The notes: generated by a model not told the origin, from the sequence alone. 64,000 bases of DNA from Symbiodinium microadriaticum (GCA_001939145.1 LSRX01000079.1:652338-716337), one strand, 5' to 3'; positions 10,866 through 20,650 are shown, counted from the first letter of the stretch. Program-made: numbers and translations.

Positions 10866-11425
10866 NNNNNNNNNNNNNNNNNNNNNNNNNNNNNNNNNNN
10901 NNNNNNNNNNNNNNNNNNNNNNNNNNNNNNNNNNNNNNNNNNNNNNNNNNNNNNNNNNNNNNNNNNNNNNNNNNNNNNNNNNNNNNNNNNNNNNNNNNNN
11001 NNNNNNNNNNNNNNNNNNNNNNNNNNNNNNNNNNNNNNNNNNNNNNNNNNNNNNNNNNNNNNNNNNNNNNNNNNNNNNNNNNNNNNNNNNNNNNNNNNNN
11101 NNNNNNNNNNNNNNNNNNNNNNNNNNNNNNNNNNNNNNNNNNNNNNNNNNNNNNNNNNNNNNNNNNNNNNNNNNNNNNNNNNNNNNNNNNNNNNNNNNNN
11201 NNNNNNNNNNNNNNNNNNNNNNNNNNNNNNNNNNNNNNNNNNNNNNNNNNNNNNNNNNNNNNNNNNNNNNNNNNNNNNNNNNNNNNNNNNNNNNNNNNNN
11301 NNNNNNNNNNNNNNNNNNNNNNNNNNNNNNNNNNNNNNNNNNNNNNNNNNNNNNNNNNNNNNNNNNNNNNNNNNNNNNNNNNNNNNNNNNNNNNNNNNNN
11401 NNNNNNNNNNNNNNNNNNNNNNNNN
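10866..11425. other. assembly gap, 560 N
   Basis: A run of N. The left flank is a telomere-like repeat and the right flank starts precisely with a P10 element. Confidence 0.99.
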
Positions 11426-11518
11426 ACCTGGGGATCCAAAAAACCTACTGTTTTATGGGTTCTACCACCTAATTAAGGGGTCATAACCTACTATTTTGTA
11501 GGGTTTGGGGTCACAGGG
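11426..11518. mobile_element. P10 inverted-repeat element
   Basis: It starts ACCTGGGGATCC and ends TTTGGGGTCACAGGG. Inside, CCTACTGTTTTATGGGTTC and AACCTACTATTTTGTAGGG are shared with copies at 24477, 24798 and 38737. Confidence 0.75.
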
Positions 11519-11645
11519 AGGTTCAGGTTCGATGCTTCAGCTCAGACGTTACGGCCTTCTGTGTTCGCTCAGGGTTTAGACGGGTTGAGTTTAGGCTTCT
11601 ATCTGCAGTTTAGGAATGACATTTTCGGCTTCGGAAGACGTTTAA

Positions 11646-11749
11646 AGAGAGAGAGAGAGAGAGAGAGATAGACAGACAGACAGACAGACAGATAGATAGC
11701 TAAATAAATAGATAGATATATGCTCTCTCCCTCTCTCTGTCTCTCTCTT

Positions 11750-11781
<32 letters not shown>

Positions 11782-11790
11782 GCATATAAT
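11646..11790. repeat. compound microsatellite GA/GACA/GATA/CT/TA
   Basis: An AG run, GACA units, GATA units, a CT run and a TA run follow one another. The GA and CT runs are inverse to each other, so the tract can fold as a long hairpin. Confidence 0.9.
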
Positions 11791-12157
11791 TTAAGGGTTT
11801 CAGGGTCAAGTTCGCGGCTGCGACTCGGCTCCTCTAGAGAGCTGCCCCAAAGCCTGTGCCCTACCATGTTTTTGCCTTGGTGTCTTATTGCAGAATCTAA
11901 AGTGTTTGGGGTTTAGGGTTTAACTCCGAAAAATTGTCCTGCTTGGTATACTACCTGCGAAAAACTGAACCCTTATTCTGAAACCTTGAACCTAAACCCT
12001 ACAGTGCCTACAACGCCTAAACCCTTTTTGAACAATACCCCATAAACCCTGAGCCCGAATATTGGAAACCCTCAACCACAGCCGTCCAACCGTGAATGCA
12101 AGACTTCCACCCTCCTAATCAGGGGATGCGAAGCTTCTGCGCCCTCAGAAACAAAAT
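11791..12157. other. no recognisable feature
   Basis: Mixed DNA with a few isolated CCCTAAA-like words (about 11910, 11995, 12020). No supported gene. Confidence 0.4.
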
Positions 12158-12239
12158 GAAACACTTAGGGTTTAAGGTTAAGGCTTACTTTCCTTAATGA
12201 GACACTTAGGGTTTAGGGTTTAGGCTTACTTTCCTTAAT
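12158..12239. repeat. 41-bp tandem duplication with a telomere-like core
   Basis: Two adjacent copies (12158-12198, 12199-12239) of a unit that starts GA(A/G)ACACTTAGGGTTTA and ends TTACTTTCCTTAAT. Differences are confined to a few bases. Confidence 0.85.
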
Positions 12240-12566
12240 CCATCGGAGCTGTAATTTTGAAACCCCAATTCGCGCCGCTGTTGTCCTCCAATTCTGCCAT
12301 CCGACGGTAGGAGAGACGCACCAGCATGCAGTGCTTGAGGTCCAGGAATATCTCGGCTTCAGGATTGCGGGCGCTCCTCTAGGATACCCAGTAACCTAAG
12401 ACTTAGGAACGAAAACGGCCCACCCTTTTCGGTGTTGAGTACCCTAAACCCTAAACCAGGAACCTAAGACCACACGAGGGTGAAAAAAGGAACCACTGGG
12501 AGACCTAGTTCTGCGCTCATCGAAGAGTGCGGTAAGGATTCTACCAGGACGACACGGGCTCCTTAT

Positions 12567-12675
12567 CCTTAAGGGTCCATGTACCCAAACAGTATATACT
12601 TTGGCCTCAAAGTAGTCCCTATTTGGGTACTTTGGGGCCAAAGTATATACTATGTGAGTACATGGACCCTTAGGG
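12567..12675. mobile_element. P2 inverted-repeat element, 109 bp
   Basis: The arms CCTTAAGGGTCCATGTACCC and GAGTACATGGACCCTTAGGG are near-perfect inverses. TAT flanks both sides (12564-12566, 12676-12678). This is the best-preserved P2 copy. Confidence 0.87.
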
Positions 12676-12775
12676 TATTGACCCGCACTACAAGGGCTCC
12701 TTATTGCAGTTATATAGCAAAGAAGCATCCCAAAGGGGCTTATAAAAAGTTACCAATTGTAGTTGGGGTTCCGTA

Positions 12776-12833
12776 GTTCCTTATGTGATGGTAGAATATT
12801 GCCCCCAAAACCCTATTCTAATTCAAGGGCCCC
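12776..12833. mobile_element. P8 right-half fragment
   Basis: CCCCCAAAACCCTATTCTAA followed by TTCAAGGGCCCC matches the right arm of P8. No left arm precedes it. Confidence 0.5.
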
Positions 12834-12981
12834 GGCAAGCGGCGTCTGGCGGTGGGGCCGCCGATGATCGGCCGCCAATGATCGACAGGAGAATTGGAAC
12901 TGAAGCCGAACTGGTCCTCCAGTCATTGTCTCTGTAATAGGTCTCGAGGACCTGAAGATCTAGGCACCTAAACCCTAAACC

Positions 12982-13090
12982 CCCAAAGGGTCCTAGGTAC
13001 TGCTATGGGGAGTACCTCCCCAAATCATAATCGAAATTCCGAATATAGAAAGCCTACAGTCTACCAAATAGGTACCTAGGACCCTTCGGG
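12982..13090. mobile_element. P1 inverted-repeat element inside telomere-like DNA
   Basis: The ends are CCCAAAGGGTCCTAGGTACT and TACCTAGGACCCTTCGGG. ACC lies on both sides, and the flanks are CCCTAAA repeat, so it inserted into a telomere-like tract. Confidence 0.85.
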
Positions 13091-13200
13091 ACCCTAAACC
13101 CTAAACCCTGAACCGTGATCCGGATCTGTTTCTCAACTTGGCGAGGACATCTCCAAGACCGGATAGAACCTGCGAGGTGACGGCTGGCTCGGATTCTTCA

Positions 13201-13289
13201 CCCTAAGACTCCAAATAGCCCAAAGTGGGTACCATTTATAGCCTTTAGACCCCGAAGTGGGTACTATTTGTATACTTGGAGTCTTGGGG
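13201..13289. mobile_element. P3-type inverted-repeat element, 89 bp
   Basis: It begins CCCTAAGACTCCAAATAGCC and ends TATACTTGGAGTCTTGGGG, with TCA on both sides (13198-13200, 13290-13292). The repeated inner GTGGGTAC(C/T)ATTT is direct, not inverted. Confidence 0.83.
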
Positions 13290-13738
13290 TCAGGACGGCG
13301 ATAGTCCCCTGCATTGTCTTTACGTCCACAGGGCACTTGCGCCGGAGGCTTTTATTGCAAAACATGGCATCATTGCTGGGCCCTCCTCGTCCTTCTTGAA
13401 AGGGTATGCTGGGTCGAGCAGCCCCACCGAAAATACGACAATCAAACCCTAAACCCCAAACCCTAAACCCTGGTGAACGTCTAGTGTTTGCAAGGTTTCG
13501 AGCTGAGAGGGTAGTGATTTCAGGATTGAGGGGTGAAGGCCCGGTGTAACCCATCTTCGAAGTTTACTAGACCCTATTAAAACCTTAAAGGCGGTTTAGG
13601 GCTTTGGGTTTAGGGTTTAGGGCCTTCAACCCCAGTAGCACTTTAAACAAGCTAGACCCTACACACACTTGCGAATCCGCTCATCTACGGCTCGCTGCCT
13701 GGACACTATTCTTTCGGCGCGGGAAACAACCTACATTA

Positions 13739-13848
13739 CCCAAAGGCTCCATGTACCTTCATAGTAGGTACTTAGACCTTAAAGTACCTATATAGGGACT
13801 CTTTTTAAGGCCTAAGTAGCTACTATAAAGGTACATGGAGCCTTTGGG
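13739..13848. mobile_element. P2-type inverted-repeat element, 110 bp
   Basis: The arms are CCCAAAGGCTCCATGTACCT and AGGTACATGGAGCCTTTGGG. The inverted arms are exact over their outer 19 bases, and TTA flanks both sides. The outer bases are P1-like and the inner ones P2-like, linking the two families. Confidence 0.88.
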
Positions 13849-14015
13849 TTATCTATGTGAACTATATCAGGAAGTCATAGTCGGGAACACTCGAATCAAA
13901 CAGGTAAGCTCTTTCGGATCAGAATAAACCCTTCATTAACCCCAAAAGGCCGGGGGTGTGCGTGTGTTAACCTTTTTAACTGCGGTCTTCGTCCGACCGG
14001 TCCGGGGGCTACGGC

Positions 14016-14017
<2 letters not shown>

Positions 14018-14046
<29 letters not shown>

Positions 14047-14065
14047 ATGTATATATATATATATG
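14018..14065. repeat. (GAT)n then (TA)n microsatellite
   Basis: About ten GAT units run into TATATA, directly against the left end of a P6 element. Confidence 0.85.
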
Positions 14066-14165
14066 AATATAAATATAAACCCTGCATTAGCAAGAACAAG
14101 GAACATACAATAATGCCCATAGTTTACGGTCCTTCAGGTAATGCAGAATGTATATCATCAACAGT
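14066..14165. mobile_element. P6 inverted-repeat element, left arm eroded
   Basis: ATATAAACCCTGCATTA on the left and GGTAATGCAGAATGTATATC then ATCAACAGT on the right. A microsatellite has replaced or invaded the left terminus. Confidence 0.65.
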
Positions 14166-14202
14166 TATCACCCCCAGACATTGGCCCTAGCACCGATTTG
14201 GG

Positions 14203-14283
14203 GTTCTTCGAAAATAGGGGACCCTACTATAGTACCCTAAATAGTAGGATCTCCCAATAAGGTACCCTAATTTACGGAAAGTC
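14203..14283. mobile_element. P14 inverted-repeat element, single copy
   Basis: TTCTTCGAAAATAGGGGACC on the left and TACCCTAATTTACGGAAAGT on the right, with inner AGTAGGATC. This is the dispersed relative of the 79-bp tandem unit at 30448-31005. Confidence 0.65.
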
Positions 14284-14369
14284 CCATTTCAATAGCGGGA
14301 TTGAAACTTCTCAGGCCCGGGACTCCGCCAATGCGCATTCCAGCGATGGAGAGCCTCGGGCTACCCATA

Positions 14370-14461
14370 GGGGGTTTAGGGGTTGTAGGGTTTAGGGGTT
14401 ATAGGGTTTAGGGGTTTAGGGGTTTGGGGTTTAGGGGTTTGGGAGGGTTTAGGGTTTGGGG
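14370..14461 (+). repeat. TTTAGGGG/TTTAGGG tract
   Basis: Alternating 7- and 8-base units with TATAGGG variants, ending at a P4 element. Confidence 0.75.
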
Positions 14462-14465
14462 CTTA

Positions 14466-14556
14466 CCCATAGGGTCCTAAGTAGTTCCTTTTTACGGTTT
14501 ATATTTAGAATCCTATAAGGCAATCCCCGAAAAGGAACTACTTAGGGGCCTATGGC
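14466..14556. mobile_element. P4 inverted-repeat element
   Basis: CCCATAGGGTCCTAAGTAGT and AACTACTTAGGGGCCTATGG are inverse arms. The centre TATATTTAGAATCCTATAAG is shared with the copy at 26082. Confidence 0.8.
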
Positions 14557-14615
14557 TAGAGCTTTGTGCAAGTTCGACAGCAGAGAGCCCAAAAAACATT
14601 TAATTCAGGAAGAGA

Positions 14616-14715
14616 CTGGTGGTGATATAAATCCTGCATTACCTTAAGAACCCTAAACTATGGGAAGTATAGTATATTCCCTATTATGGGTAATGCAGGA
14701 TTTGCACCATCCAAC
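14616..14715. mobile_element. P6 inverted-repeat element
   Basis: GGTGATATAAATCCTGCATT on the left and GGTAATGCAGGATTTGCACC on the right. Confidence 0.8.
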
Positions 14716-15006
14716 CGCAGCTTAACCACATCAGGCAAGGGCTTCATCTGCGGCAGGAAAGTCCGAGCCCTCAACTGCCGATGGCTACCAAGAAGTCCCG
14801 ATACCCCTTGATTGAGAATAATGCATGACAACTTTAGGGTTTAGGGGTTTAGGGTTTAAGGGCACTATAGGCCCTAAACCCTAACCCCCCTAAACCGTTT
14901 AAACCGGTTAGGCCCTCGTAGTAGGCTCTCTGGATGCACAAGGCTGCAATGCCAAGCAGATGGAGGCTGAGGCTCTTCTGCTTAGGCACTCATGGCGTCT
15001 ACAACC

Positions 15007-15114
15007 CCCTAAGGGTCCAAGTACTCATATACTATATACATTGGCCCCAAAGTACCCAAATAGGGACTACTTTAAGGCCAAAGTATATGCTATTTGGGTA
15101 AATGGATCCTGAGG
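15007..15114. mobile_element. P2 inverted-repeat element
   Basis: CCCTAAGGGTCCAAGTACTC on the left. TTGGCCCCAAAGTACCCAAA inside. The right arm is worn to GGGTAAATGGATCCTGAGG. Confidence 0.78.
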
Positions 15115-15268
15115 AAACCATAGATAAGGTTTTATGTTTTTAAAACACCTTTTTCATTGATAAGGTTTAGGGCTTGGTGTCTCGGGTTCGTAGGGTTTAC
15201 GGGGCTTCAAGATTATAGGGTCTGTTGGGGCATATAGGGATTTTGGGGTTGGACAGTGTTTGGTTAAA

Positions 15269-15360
15269 GGAAACTACAGGCGGGGAGTTTACGGTATATA
15301 GGGCTTCTATAAGGCTTCTATAACGCCCCTATAACAGTAACTACCCACCTGAAAATGTCC
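15269..15360. mobile_element. P7 inverted-repeat element, shortened
   Basis: It begins GGAAACTACAGGCGGGGAGT and ends CTACCCACCTGAAAATGTCC. It has the GGCTTCTATAA internal repeat but lacks the GGTATATAGACC segment of other P7 copies. Confidence 0.8.
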
Positions 15361-15576
15361 TGGATTTAGAGGTTGTAGGTCTTCCGCGCCAACTACAAAC
15401 TACGGAGCCACGGTTTAGGGTTTAGGATTGTTGGTGCTTGGGGGGGTTGTTCTCCTGCATCTGCTTCCAAGTGGCTCGCCAGTCGCTTGTTTTGGCTCAT
15501 CCTGGGGCATTCTTGCAGATTCGCCTTCTTTAAAGGTCTTTTTACCCTACTATGTGAGGCGCATGTTGATAAGGGT

Positions 15577-15623
15577 AAACCCTAAACCCTAAACCTTAAA
15601 CCCCAAACCTTAAACCCTAAACC
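15577..15623 (-). repeat. telomere-like CCCTAAA tract
   Basis: About six units, some CCTTAAA. Confidence 0.65.
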
Positions 15624-15768
15624 GTGTTTCTGGATCCCTCCTGTCTCCTTGAAGGAACCGGAACGATAAGCTGACAAAGCTAAGTACCAAATTCGACCTC
15701 AACCCCCCAAGTAATTCCCCTCCATCGCAACATCGCACGACATACTACGGAAGAACATATAAATATAT

Positions 15769-15905
15769 ATGAAAGCAATAAATAAATAAATATATATATA
15801 TATATACACATGTATATGTATATGTATATGTATATGCACATGTATGTGTATGTATATCTAAATGTATCCATATATATATATATATGTATTCATGTATACA
15901 TGTAT
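15769..15905. repeat. AT-rich compound microsatellite (TATATG/TA/AAAT)
   Basis: AATAAATAAAT, TA runs and GTATAT hexamers alternate. Tyr/Ile/His-rich frames here come from the repeat. Confidence 0.88.
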
Positions 15906-15978
15906 CGAATAGACGTTGGTGCTTTAGAGTCTTATGGGGTTTAAGGTATAGGGACTCAGACATGCTGGGGTAGATGTC

Positions 15979-16085
15979 TAAACCTAAACCCCTAAACCCT
16001 AAACCCTAAACCCTGAACCCTGAACCCTGAACCCTAAACCCTAAACCCTAAACCCTAAACCCCGAACCCTAAACCCTAAACCCAC
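15979..16085 (-). repeat. telomere-like CCCTAAA block
   Basis: About fourteen CCCTAAA, CCCTGAA and CCCCGAA units in near-perfect 7-base register. Confidence 0.82.
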
Positions 16086-16164
16086 CCCCACTCCTCGACA
16101 CGGCGGAACGCCCAGCCCAGGTCTTTCCCGTCGAGCGAAGAGCGGCGCTCACCACCTGGCACGA

Positions 16165-16320
16165 GGCGCGGTTTTTGGAGAGGGTTTAGGGGTTTAGGGT
16201 TGTTCACTACGTGGTAGGAGGCTGGGTTTTTGGGGAGGGTTTAGGGGTTTAGGGTTTCAGGCTTAAGGCTAGGGTTAAGGTATAAACTCCAAACCCCCTA
16301 AACCCTAAACCTAAACCCCC
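16165..16320. repeat. telomere-like tract with strand switch
   Basis: GGTTTTTGG(A/G)GAGGGTTTAG occurs twice (about 16170 and 16225) on the plus strand. The tract then flips to CCCTAAACC at about 16290. Confidence 0.7.
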
Positions 16321-16410
16321 TAGGCCCAAGAACAGTCTGTTCGGAAGATACGTGGCCTTGGGCTGCCACCAACAGACGAGTTTTGATCAGGCAGAAGGAG
16401 AGGAGTTAGG

Positions 16411-16513
16411 ATTAGGGGGACCCTTGGGGGCATAGACCCTCTCAATAAGGTCCCGGTTTAAGAGAGCCAAAAGTAGGGTTCAGAAGGGTCTCCTTTAAGG
16501 GCGTCTCCCTAAT
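16411..16513. mobile_element. P13 inverted-repeat element
   Basis: ATTAGGGGGACCCTTGGGGG on the left and GGGCGTCTCCCTAAT on the right, with inner CATAGACCCTCTCAATAAGG. A second copy lies at 32828-32933. Confidence 0.72.
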
Positions 16514-16871
16514 GCTATCTGGGAAATGAATAAAGTTCCGGGTTTAGGGCTTAGGGAAGCCCAAAGACGCAGAAAACCCTCAGCACACCAGCAGACGCCC
16601 TAAATTACTGCAGAACTGCTGCCTTCTGAGGGGGTACCCTTAAGGACATGCTTAATTCACTCACCCTCTCTCTCTCTCTCTATCTTATTCGGATTGGGCT
16701 TTCGCGTGTAGAGTTTCGGATGTTGCTATGTTGCTTGGGGCACCCATACACGGCTTTTGTTGTTTGTAGGGCTGCTAGGGCTGTGTTAGAGATCCTGATA
16801 CGGACTGTTAGGGACACCACCACTGAAAGGCTTCTGAACATCTCGAGCATTTCCGTTTCACGATCAGTGCC
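16514..16871. other. no supported gene
   Basis: Contains a short (CTCT)n run at about 16667-16682 and otherwise unremarkable sequence. A 78-codon frame shows no domain I recognise. Confidence 0.35.
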
Positions 16872-16945
16872 GGTATTGGTTTAGGGTTTAGTGGTTTAGG
16901 GGTTTAGTGTTTAGAGTTTAGGGCTTAGGGTTCAGGGTTTAGGGT
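16872..16945 (+). repeat. telomere-like TTTAGGG tract
   Basis: Units TTTAGGG, TTTAGTG and TTTAGAG. Confidence 0.65.
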
Positions 16946-17619
16946 GGCGTGCATGACTGCGTAAAATCTCTCTGCTCTCCTATTTGTCTGCATCCGCCCC
17001 TGTGCCATGTGGAACTTCCAGGCAGTACTCACTGCTCAACATTGTAACATAAACCAAAACCCGACGGTCGCCCAGATGTTTTCAGGGGGCCCGAATTATA
17101 CAAAATCATTCAAATAACCNATCGCATCCTACATTTTGTAGACCCAAACCGCCCCGTTTGATAATGCACCAGAAGGAACGCGAGGGTATGACGCGATGCT
17201 TCATTATCCTATCGGAAGACTCTCATATGTGCGGGCTGCGCGAGCTTTGAAAACCATCCAGAGGCATGCTCGCTGAACTTCCTAAGACACATGTCAATGT
17301 ATATACGGTTTAGGATCTAGAGTTTAGGCTACAAATCTCATTCTGTTTCCCCCCAAAACACCCTACCACAAAGTTATATAGGGAATATCGTACCCCAAAA
17401 AAGTAATAAGTAAAGGTTACCTACTCTACTGCTATCTACTGCTAAGCCTTACTAAGTCCTCACGCCCAATAGAAACCCTGAAACCTGCATTCCCAGAGCC
17501 ACCTCCCGGGGTCACGGGTGCACGTGCGCTGAGGGCTTCCCGTAGAGCCAGCGACGTCCTTGTCTCGGTAAAAGCCTGCTCGTCGTCGGATTCGGAATTG
17601 AAATTCCAGGTTCAGGGGC
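16946..17619. other. no recognisable feature; single N at 17120
   Basis: A single N (17120) marks a contig join or ambiguous base. No duplicated flanks are visible around it. No gene supported. Confidence 0.4.
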
Positions 17620-17705
17620 CTAAACCCTAAAAGCTAAACCCTATAAACCCTAAACCGCCTAAGCCCTAAATCCTATATATAAACCCTAAACCCCTAAACC
17701 CTAGC
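17620..17705 (-). repeat. telomere-like CCCTAAA tract
   Basis: CCCTAAA with CCCTATAAA variants. Confidence 0.68.
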
Positions 17706-17814
17706 TTTCGAATTTAGGGTTGGGTTTGTGGGGCTTGAGGCTTGGGAGGAACTGGATCCACTCGGGCTGTACCAGCCGTGAACAAAAAGCCACTAGAGGC
17801 TCGAGTCAAGCCTA

Positions 17815-17910
17815 TGGCTTATAGGGTTTAGGGTTTAGGGCTTTATAGGGTTTAGGGTTCATAGGGCTTATACGGCTTATAGGGTTTAGGGCTTTAGGGT
17901 TTGGGGGGGC
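17815..17910 (+). repeat. telomere-like TTTAGGG tract
   Basis: TTATAGGG and TTTAGGG units, opposite in strand to the tract about 110 bp to the left. Confidence 0.68.
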
Positions 17911-18003
17911 CTGTAAGCCCCATGCCAATACACCCTCTTGTGTAAGCCTGATGGCCTAGCAGCAAGCACCCTGAAGAACCCAAACTGTGGAAGTACCCAT
18001 ATA

Positions 18004-18112
18004 CCCAAAGGGTCCTAGGTACTGTTATGGGGAATACTTCCCTAAATCAGAATAGTAACTCCTAATATAGAAACCCCACATTCTACCATATAGGTACGTA
18101 GGACCCTTTGGG
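18004..18112. mobile_element. P1 inverted-repeat element, 109 bp
   Basis: CCCAAAGGGTCCTAGGTACT and TACGTAGGACCCTTTGGG arms, with ATA on both sides (18001-18003, 18113-18115). Confidence 0.87.
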
Positions 18113-18409
18113 ATATTGAAGACTCGGACTGCAAAAGTGCAAACGATCTTGGTATACGGCACACTAGAAGGCGCAACGACCTAAAACATGATATACCTTG
18201 CCAACCTACTAACCGTTACTAACCCTGCAAACTTAGGCTTCTAAGCCAAGTACTGAATTCTTGGGTCCTTCGGAACTTTTTTTGGACCCTTCTGAGAAAT
18301 TCTGTATGCTGTACAATGTACAACCCGAAAGCACCCGATGTAATCTGAATTACAGGACCCTTAACAAGTAGTGGCTGCATCCCATTACTCCTATTCTGGC
18401 CCCTCCACG
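18113..18409. other. no recognisable feature
   Basis: About 300 bp without repeat structure or a supported frame. Confidence 0.4.
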
Positions 18410-18490
18410 CTAGGGTTGAGGTTTTAGGGGTTTAGGCTTTGGGGTTTAGGGGTTTAGGAGTTTAGGGTTTAGGGTTCAGGTTCAGGGCAT
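18410..18490 (+). repeat. telomere-like TTTAGGG tract
   Basis: Degenerate TTTAGGG and GTTTAGGGG units. Confidence 0.65.
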
Positions 18491-18716
18491 AAGAGTTCAC
18501 GGACCTGTGTAGATTGGGTTTGTTGATCAAGCATCTACATCGGAGCCGCTCGAAGGCCCAAACAAATGACATCCCATATATGCCTTGCGGAGCCCTTAAA
18601 GGAACCTTTCAAAAAGGAACGCGTATTTAAAAGGCCTGGGCAGAAGGCATAAAAGGTACCCTTCAAAGGGAGGTGCGTGGAACAGCAGGGTGATCTCACC
18701 CCAAAGCAAGACCCCT

Positions 18717-18812
18717 AAAGTTGCTAGGCCCTAAACCCTAAACCCCTAAACCCTATAAACCCTAAACCCTAAACGGTGGCTCTGAAAGTTGCTAAGGGTT
18801 TAGGGTTTAGGG
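18717..18812. repeat. telomere-like insert flanked by 10-bp direct repeats
   Basis: AAAGTTGCTA at 18717-18726 recurs at 18785-18794. Between them lie CCCTAAA units. After the second copy the orientation changes to TTTAGGG. Confidence 0.7.
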
Positions 18813-18861
18813 AAACCTGGAGCAGCGAAGCCCAAAAGGGCCCTTGAGGGCTCAGAGCGTA

Positions 18862-18972
18862 TAGTAAACCCCCAAAAGTTGGAAACCGGATTAAGGACAA
18901 ATAGTGCTGGGATTCCTTTCACATTACTCTTAAGGATTGAGGCTATTGGGTTTCCAACTTTTGGGCTTCTAC
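18862..18972. mobile_element. P12 inverted-repeat element
   Basis: CCCCCAAAAGTTGGAAACC on the left and TTTCCAACTTTTGGGCTTC on the right. The centre ACAAATAGTGCTGGGATTCC is shared with 27651-27772. Confidence 0.78.
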
Positions 18973-19216
18973 GGTATAGGGTTTGTGAGTGTACGATGCA
19001 GCCTTTTTTTGGTCTAATTATATAGTAAGGTTTAGGGTTTAGGGTTTATAAGGTTTAGGGATGATTAGTACATATCTTGTCTGCCCAGCATCTCAGAGGC
19101 TTTGAAAATTGGCTTTTGCTCTTAGGGTGTACCATTCAGCGTCTGGGACTAAACAATGTCAAGCTCCCAATCCGTACATGCGGCAACCTGAGGATAGCCA
19201 CACTTCCATCGACAAT

Positions 19217-19331
19217 CCCTGAAGGTCCATGCGCTCATATAGTATTTGGTTACTTTGGCTTGAAAGTACGTCCTACAGATTTACTTTCGGGCCAACCAAT
19301 ATATACTATATTGAGTTCGTGAAGCCTCAGG
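19217..19331. mobile_element. P2 inverted-repeat element, diverged
   Basis: CCCTGAAGGTCCATGCGCTC on the left, AATATATACTATATTGAGTT and GAAGCCTCAGG on the right. Confidence 0.7.
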
Positions 19332-19379
19332 CAACCCTAAACCCAAAACGTTACTCCCTCATATCATAGGAACCTCTCA

Positions 19380-19520
19380 ACACCATAAACCCTAAACCCT
19401 AAACCCCTAAACCCTAAACCCCCCAAAAAGGAGCCCATGGGAGATGCACCTGGAGGATGTTTACAAGCCGAGAGCACGCAGCATGCGCCTGGGATGCTGT
19501 GTTAGGGTTTAGGGTTTAGG
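19380..19520. repeat. two short telomere-like tracts in opposite strands
   Basis: CCCTAAA units at 19387-19420 and TTTAGGG units at 19502-19520, separated by about 80 bp of other sequence. Confidence 0.55.
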
Positions 19521-19711
19521 GCTTGGGGTTCAGGGGTCTACATAAGTAATAGCCAACGATTCTGGGTTGCACATATTGTAATTAGGATATATACCAACAC
19601 CTTATTGAAATCATCAAGGCCCCTAGATGCAAGCTAGGGCCTGGCATTTGCTTTGCCTTTTGTCTTGCTCCAGCTACCATCCGGAGGGGGGTACCTCATT
19701 CATCAAGATCT

Positions 19712-19813
19712 CCCAGAGAGCCCTTTAATTCAGGAATATACCTCAACTCATAATACTAAGGCCCCTATAGTTTCAGGTATATTCCTTATCTAAGGTTTAC
19801 TGGGCTCTCTGGG
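19712..19813. mobile_element. inverted-repeat element, CCCAGAGAGCCC ends
   Basis: CCCAGAGAGCC and GGCTCTCTGGG are exact inverses, and inner CAGGAATATACCT / AGGTATATTCCT continue the palindrome. A partial relative starts at about 14581. Confidence 0.78.
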
Positions 19814-19904
19814 CTTACCCTGTCGTGTAATCCGCAGATCCCGCGAGCCCTGCCCCATGCACATGCGAGCCCATGCTCCAATTACCTGCCTGCCGATCTC
19901 CTTA

Positions 19905-20013
19905 CCCAAAGGGTCCTAGGTACTGTTGTGGGGAAAACTTCCCTAAATCATAATAGTAATTCCTGATATAGAGACCCTACATTCTAGCATCTAGGTGCTT
20001 TGGACCCTTTGGG
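19905..20013. mobile_element. P1 inverted-repeat element
   Basis: CCCAAAGGGTCCTAGGTACT and GTGCTTTGGACCCTTTGGG arms. The flanks TTA and TTT do not match exactly. Confidence 0.82.
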
Positions 20014-20250
20014 TTTTTCTACACTAGCTCCTGGGACCCTTATCGACCAGCAAAGCTACCTCCAGCCCGAAACACTCTAGAATCTCTGGGATGATGGCAA
20101 GGCTTCATGAGGCCGCGGAGGGGTCTACCTGGACCCTTCAACCTAGCAGTGATTTGGGTGGCACGGTGCTTAAATCCTAGAGGCTCAAAGTGCCCCCAGA
20201 GCCGTGTATAGTATCCTCTTTGAGTCCGAACCCCTAAACCCTACACCCTA
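19932..20250 (+). repeat. 319-bp exact direct duplication, copy 1
   Basis: Identical, as read, to 20651-20969 (offset 719). It starts inside the P1 element and ends in a short telomere-like tract. Copy 2 begins directly after a single N. Confidence 0.9.
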
Positions 20251-20415
20251 TACCCAAACTCAATTTAACTCCCTACACCCGAAACCCTGAACCCTATACC
20301 CAAACCCAAATCCCTAAACCGTGAGTGCATGAGGCAGTGGAGCCCTGAAAGCTTTGAGGAAACATAGTCCTGACAAGAAAACCATAGCCAGCTGCATACA
20401 CAAATATTTAAGCAT

Positions 20416-20475
20416 CCATGTATGTATGTATGTATGCATGCATGCATGCATGCATGCATGCATGCATGCATATTG
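20416..20475. repeat. (ATGT)n/(ATGC)n microsatellite
   Basis: ATGT units turn into GCAT units. The GCAT part is self-complementary. Confidence 0.9.
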
Positions 20476-20589
20476 TATGTTTTTGTGTATATCCTCAGCT
20501 TTAGGTTACCTTTACTGGCTCCTATAAGGATGCCCCCTACACAAGACAAGAAAGCCTTGGCAAAGCCCCCAAACAAGAAGCTACTACGT

Positions 20590-20649
20590 ACAGGGGTAGT
20601 TCTCTAAATTAGGGTCACTTTAGGGTCCTTTTTATAAGGGTGCCGTACT
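20590..20649. mobile_element. P5 element truncated at a gap
   Basis: GGGGTAGTTCTCTAAATTAG to AAGGGTGCCGTACT, then stops at the N. The right half is absent. Confidence 0.78.
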
Positions 20650-20650
20650 N
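20650..20650. other. single-N join
   Basis: A half P5 element on the left and a half P1 element on the right meet here, and the right side repeats earlier sequence. This looks like an unresolved contig join. Confidence 0.85.

Noticed and set aside
10852-11439. Open frame across the first gap
   Set aside because: It consists almost entirely of unknown residues from the N run.
15480-15505. Resemblance to a dinoflagellate spliced-leader word (TTTTGGCTCA)
   Set aside because: Only about 10 bases match, with no full leader, donor site or Sm-like site following. Chance is likely.
17100-17140. A second misjoin at the single N (17120)
   Set aside because: Unlike 20650, neither side repeats nearby sequence nor cuts a recognisable element, so there is no positive evidence of a wrong join.
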